Below the pieces are notes generated by a model that was not told where the DNA came from, did no database searches, and saw only the letters and a list, made by a program, of their open reading frames with translations. Made by a program: the position numbers and the translations under genes. A stretch of DNA of 6,885 bases from Planctomycetota bacterium (lineage in GTDB: Bacteria > Planctomycetota > Phycisphaerae > WQYP01): NCBI GenBank assembly GCA_021798635.1, contig JAJZGH010000251.1, forward strand, positions 1 to 6,885, written 5' to 3'. Positions 4,224 through 6,885 of this stretch are shown here, piece after piece (position 1 is the first letter of the stretch; each line of letters opens with the position of its first letter).

Positions 4224-6647
4224 TTAGCAATCGCCGGCCGATTTACGGCGGGGCTTAAGCAGCATTCCCAAAGCGCCCAGGGCCAACAGCACCAGCGTTG
4301 CGGGTTCCGGCGTAGCCACTGCTGTTTGCATGGCGTCGGTGGCCATGAATCGCATACTGGTGGACGGCATGGAAGTCATGGTCAGCAAGGGTCCGGCGGC
4401 GGGGCCGGATCCCATCACGCTGCTGCCGAAGATATAACTGGTCTGGAACGTGGCGCTGGGGTCAGTGGTATATAGATACATATCAAATTGCAGGCTTAAG
4501 GTATTGCTGGAGTTTACCAGACTGGCAATACTGCCCAGATCGAAGGTGTTGTTGGACGTGGCCGCATCCGCCAGAGCCAACGTTCCGTAACCGTTATTAA
4601 GCAGCAGCGTATTGTTATTCTCCAGATTGGTGACCTGAATGATCACCGACCCGCTACCCGTGGAGGTCCCCCCTAGAAAACTCATGATGGCATCATGGGA
4701 GTTACTTAGGTTGACGTTATTGGTTACGATCGTCAGGGAACTGTGATACTCCGCATTACTGGTGGATGTGCCGGCGGAGATAAATGAAATCTGATTGTAA
4801 TCCGCGACACTGCTGGCAGGTTGTGAGGTATTGGCTCCTCCGATATTCCAGTTCTGTGCCGCCTGGGGATTGGCCGCCAGGAGACTGGTGGCTTGGGCAT
4901 TGGTGGGATCCTGCGTTAACAGCGTGGCAACATTCGCACCGGCCGCAGCGGAAATAGCCCGTGAAGCTTGTGCGGCATTGATATAGGATTCGGTATGCAG
5001 TTGGGTGCCGCTAACGGTAACGGGGAAATTGGATTGAATACTGGCGCTTTGTCCATTGTAGGTATCAGTCATGCTGGCTTGCGCGTTGATGGCCCCAGCA
5101 CCGGCACCTTTGGCATACGCATCGGCCAGAGCCGCCGCAGAATTATATACACCGGCACCCCCATTACCCGGCGTGCCACCGACGGCCTGGGCGTAAGAGT
5201 TGACATAACCGCCGTTGAGATTGGCGGAGGCTTGGGCATTGGCCATTCCACCAGGCGCGTCACTTGAAATAGCGGCTGTACCTCCGCCATTGCCGCCTAC
5301 GGCGTAACCAATAGCCGTCACTGCCGCGCCGGCGAGTGTGCTGCTCGAGGTGGCAGTGGCGCTGGCCCCTCCGCCGGCACCGCTGGCCGCGCCGTTTACA
5401 CCAAGACCTCCCATACCGGCGATGGAATACGCCGCCACTCCGGAAGCACCCGTGTTATTAGTTCCGTTGGCTATGGAGGTTGCCGCGCCTCCGGCAGAAG
5501 CGGTACCCGGTGATGAGGCACCCAGCGTATTAAAGTATCCACCGGTACCACCGGAGGCGTAGGCTTCAATGCCCGCGTTGTTCACTGCCCCGCTGGTGAT
5601 ACTGCTGGTCAGCGAAGAATAACCGACTCCCGCTGCCCCGGCGGCACCAGTACCTGATCCTCCTCCGCCTGCGCCGCCCTCGGTAATTTGTATGAGTTCA
5701 GAATGTCCGGACGTGGTACCGGTAACAGCGTTAGTTAAACCCGAGCCTGCGCCATTGCCGCCGGTAACAATGCCGCCACCATGGGAAAAGCCTCCGCCGG
5801 CACCGCCGATCTGCGCACCTTCCACAAACACATATCCACCGTTGGAACTCGCGGTGACTGTCCCCAGCGAACCACTTCCACCATTGCCGCCAACACCGTT
5901 GCCATTGGAACCGGCAAACGTGCCGCCCGAACCACCATAGGAAATGCCGTACACTTGTGCCGCTCCGCTGCCAGCCGCTGTGGCGCTGGCCGAGGCCTGG
6001 GAGCTACCGCCCATTCCGCTATTGGCCGGCGGCGTGAAGACCGAGTCAAAGAAACCCCCGGCGCCACCCAGAGCCACCGCTGTGGCATAGGCACCATTGG
6101 CTCCCGAAGTCGTCGCTGTGGCATGGGTGCTGCTGGCACCGCCATTACCGCCGTTGGCAGCGGATACATTCGAGGGTCCATAACTGGCCGACCCCACACC
6201 CCCTTGAGAATAGCCGGTGGCGGTGGCTTTGCCGACGCTATTGCTGGCACTGGAATCGCTTACTGCTGATGCGCCTGTGTTACTGGCATCGATGCCGGCG
6301 CTGCCCCCCAACGATACGGTGTAGGAGCCCGCGCTGGGCAAAAAACTGCCCGTGGCTCCATCGGTTGCTGTGGCATGGGCGTAACCGCCTGCGCCCGAAT
6401 TGTAGCCACCGCCGCCAAAGGCGTTCGCCGTGTGGTTGGCATCGGCCGGTGCGTTGGCAACCGCAATGGCCTGGCCACCGACGGTGCTGCTGCCGGTGCC
6501 ATTGGCACCACTCACTGTGATGGTATTAGCAACCGTCAAACGCGATGGAGAACCAACAACAATGATTCCCGCAGCCGCCAATATCAGGAACACAGAGCTG
6601 GCTTTACGACGTCGAGATGAAGAAAATGCCGGCGCGCACGTATACAT
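4224..6647 (-). CDS. Gly/Ala-rich repeat protein with PEP-CTERM sorting signal
   Basis: An exported 807-residue surface or matrix protein. The n-region is basic (RRRK 12-15), followed by a hydrophobic core (~18-31) and a likely cleavage near TVA-N (38-41). Residues ~60-529 are degenerate repeats of about 43 residues, each with a GGxGG core and a second Gly block followed by alternating small/Thr residues. Residues ~530-778 lack the Gly repeats and hold a different, Asn/Ser/Thr-rich region. TPEP (779-782), a hydrophobic span (~783-797) and KPRRK (798-802) form the PEP-CTERM signal that exosortase (EpsH/XrtA-type) processes after Sec export. The length is large for the class. ATG 6647 is the only reasonable start before the signal peptide; its ribosome site is weak (GGGG 6653-6656, spacing 5). 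The repeats suggest a fibrous or beta-helical matrix protein (inference). The cognate exosortase is not in this window. Confidence 0.93.
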   Translation of the reverse strand: MYTCAPAFSSSRRRKASSVFLILAAAGIIVVGSPSRLTVANTITVSGANGTGSSTVGGQAIAVANAPADANHTANAFGGGGYNSGAGGYAHATATDGATGSFLPSAGSYTVSLGGSAGIDASNTGASAVSDSSASNSVGKATATGYSQGGVGSASYGPSNVSAANGGNGGASSTHATATTSGANGAYATAVALGGAGGFFDSVFTPPANSGMGGSSQASASATAAGSGAAQVYGISYGGSGGTFAGSNGNGVGGNGGSGSLGTVTASSNGGYVFVEGAQIGGAGGGFSHGGGIVTGGNGAGSGLTNAVTGTTSGHSELIQITEGGAGGGGSGTGAAGAAGVGYSSLTSSITSGAVNNAGIEAYASGGTGGYFNTLGASSPGTASAGGAATSIANGTNNTGASGVAAYSIAGMGGLGVNGAASGAGGGASATATSSSTLAGAAVTAIGYAVGGNGGGTAAISSDAPGGMANAQASANLNGGYVNSYAQAVGGTPGNGGAGVYNSAAALADAYAKGAGAGAINAQASMTDTYNGQSASIQSNFPVTVSGTQLHTESYINAAQASRAISAAAGANVATLLTQDPTNAQATSLLAANPQAAQNWNIGGANTSQPASSVADYNQISFISAGTSTSNAEYHSSLTIVTNNVNLSNSHDAIMSFLGGTSTGSGSVIIQVTNLENNNTLLLNNGYGTLALADAATSNNTFDLGSIASLVNSSNTLSLQFDMYLYTTDPSATFQTSYIFGSSVMGSGPAAGPLLTMTSMPSTSMRFMATDAMQTAVATPEPATLVLLALGALGMLLKPRRKSAGDC
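4242..4313 (-). other. PEP-CTERM sorting/anchor segment
   Basis: This encodes residues 779-802: TPEP, a Leu/Ala/Gly-rich transmembrane stretch and the basic KPRRK cluster. Five residues (SAGDC) follow. The order motif, span, basic tail is diagnostic for exosortase substrates. Confidence 0.92.
5061..6470 (-). repeat. Degenerate ~43-residue (about 129-bp) coding repeats
   Basis: GGxGG-like cores begin at residues 194, 238, 281, 324, 366, 410, 451 and 490, that is at bases 6068, 5936, 5807, 5678, 5552, 5420, 5297 and 5180 on the minus strand. Spacings are 44, 43, 43, 42, 44, 41 and 39 residues. Weaker cores at about 78, 114 and 149 suggest three further units with less regular spacing. A unit reads roughly: aromatic and Ala/Val residues, GGxGG, a variable loop of 10-20 residues, a second Gly block, then AxAxAT-type alternation. 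DNA identity between units is low, so the repeats are old or selected at protein level. Confidence 0.8.
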
Positions 6648-6681
6648 GATGACCCCACTAAGTTAGACAGACCTCAGCGTA

Positions 6682-6711
6682 ATCGAATCCGGCACCGAAG
6701 GTGCCTGTCAA
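6682..6711 (-). promoter_or_regulatory. Promoter-like site with a palindromic spacer
   Basis: On the minus strand a consensus -35 TTGACA (6711-6706) is followed after 18 bases by a weak TTCGAT (6687-6682). The spacer is mostly a perfect inverted repeat: GGCACC (6691-6696), GAA, GGTGCC (6700-6705), read on the plus strand. It lies about 35-64 bases before the PEP-CTERM start. It could be a proximal promoter with an operator, or a 5' leader hairpin of a transcript from the upstream promoter. Confidence 0.3.
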
Positions 6712-6740
6712 ACGCAATAAACGTTGAGTCCTCTGTCGTC

Positions 6741-6769
6741 ATCGTAGGCCTCTGCCAAGCAAAGGTCAA
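6741..6769 (-). promoter_or_regulatory. Putative upstream promoter of the PEP-CTERM gene
   Basis: On the minus strand TTGACC (6769-6764), a 17-base spacer and TACGAT (6746-6741) match sigma-70 boxes at 5/6 and 4/6. Transcription would start near 6734 and leave a leader of about 87 bases that includes the GGCACC/GGTGCC hairpin. Confidence 0.4.
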
Positions 6770-6787
6770 AAAAAGGCCAAAACAAAT

Positions 6788-6844
6788 CTTACGGATTTGA
6801 CCAGACCCATCCTCCACGGGTATAATGTGGTCAGTTGCCGTAAG
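6788..6844. repeat. Nested inverted repeats (three concentric stems)
   Basis: CTTACGG (6788-6794) pairs with CCGTAAG (6838-6844). Inside it TGACCA (6798-6803) pairs with TGGTCA (6828-6833), and inside that ACCC (6805-6808) pairs with GGGT (6818-6821). This gives 17 pairs with two small internal loops and a 9-base apex. Read on the minus strand the structure is followed at once by ATTTGTTTT and, a little further, by a T7 run, so it would serve as an intrinsic terminator for a leftward gene lying beyond the window. It also overlaps the rightward promoter-like boxes. Confidence 0.55.
6797..6826 (+). promoter_or_regulatory. Rightward sigma-70-type promoter
   Basis: TTGACC (6797-6802), an 18-base spacer and a perfect TATAAT (6821-6826) form the best housekeeping promoter match in the window. 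The predicted start near 6833 is about 17 bases before ATG 6850. It is divergent from the PEP-CTERM promoter. Confidence 0.5.
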
Positions 6845-6849
6845 GCACT

Positions 6850-6885
6850 ATGATGGGGCCAATGGGAAAATTACTAATTCTTAAA
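6850..6885 (+). CDS. Possible 5' end of a rightward gene (12 codons, cut by the window)
   Basis: ATG at 6850 (and ATG at 6853 and 6862) opens a frame that runs to the right edge without a stop: MMGPMGKLLILK. TAAGG (6841-6845) lies 4 bases upstream of the first ATG, and a good promoter lies at 6797-6826. The amphipathic GKLLILK start resembles many small cytoplasmic domains, but 12 codons cannot identify a family. The stretch may equally be the non-coding tail of a leftward gene ending in the nested hairpin. Confidence 0.27.
   Translation, partial: MMGPMGKLLILK

Noticed and set aside
5735..6269. Open frames on both strands overlapping the PEP-CTERM repeats (Pro-, Arg- or Gly-rich)
   Set aside because: GGN and GCN codon runs keep several frames open by composition; only the minus frame with signal peptide and PEP-CTERM tail makes biological sense.
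5061..6470. Regularly spaced repeats considered as a CRISPR array or DNA satellite
   Set aside because: The period exists at protein level only; the units are not near-identical in DNA and there are no unique spacers.
4224..6647. PE-PGRS-like or autotransporter protein
   Set aside because: The Gly-rich repeats look superficially similar, but the C-terminus is a PEP-CTERM signal, not a beta-barrel, and there is no PE domain at the N-terminus.

Overview
The window carries four complete protein genes and probable fragments of two more at the edges. The clearest taxonomic clue is a PEP-CTERM protein on the minus strand: its C-terminus has a TPEP motif, a hydrophobic segment and a KPRRK tail. Together with moderate-to-high GC and surface-glycan genes, this suggests an exosortase-bearing Gram-negative-type bacterium. 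Planctomycetota (Phycisphaerae-like) or Verrucomicrobiota is my best guess. The placement is inferred, because no rRNA or marker gene is present.

Layout. Bases 3-206 (+) look like the 3' end of a gene that enters from the left. Bases 252-2474 (+) encode a 740-residue two-domain glycosyltransferase: a GT-B (GT4-like) half fused to a GT-A (GT2-like) half. A 276-base gap follows, rich in small inverted repeats, and leads to a DUF302 protein (2751-3143, +) with a strong ribosome binding site. A convergent gap of 199 bases separates it from a zinc-ribbon class I SAM-dependent methyltransferase (3343-4068, -). After a long perfect-core stem-loop (4160-4210) comes the largest gene, an 807-residue Gly/Ala-rich PEP-CTERM protein (4224-6647, -) made largely of degenerate ~43-residue repeats. 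The last ~240 bases are a control region with divergent promoter-like sequences, nested inverted repeats and possibly the first 12 codons of a rightward gene at the right edge.

How the genes may fit together. The glycosyltransferase and methyltransferase are typical of surface polysaccharide or glycan-modification loci. PEP-CTERM proteins are exported, processed by exosortase, and often glycosylated or associated with the exopolysaccharide matrix. A shared role in building the cell surface or biofilm matrix is a reasonable inference, but no exosortase, polymerase or flippase lies in this window. The DUF302 gene has no obvious link to the rest. I do not see a clearly new multi-gene system. The least ordinary items are the bipartite repeat architecture of the PEP-CTERM protein, the loss of the EX7E motif in the glycosyltransferase GT-B half, and the palindrome-rich non-coding regions at 2594-2721 and 6682-6844.
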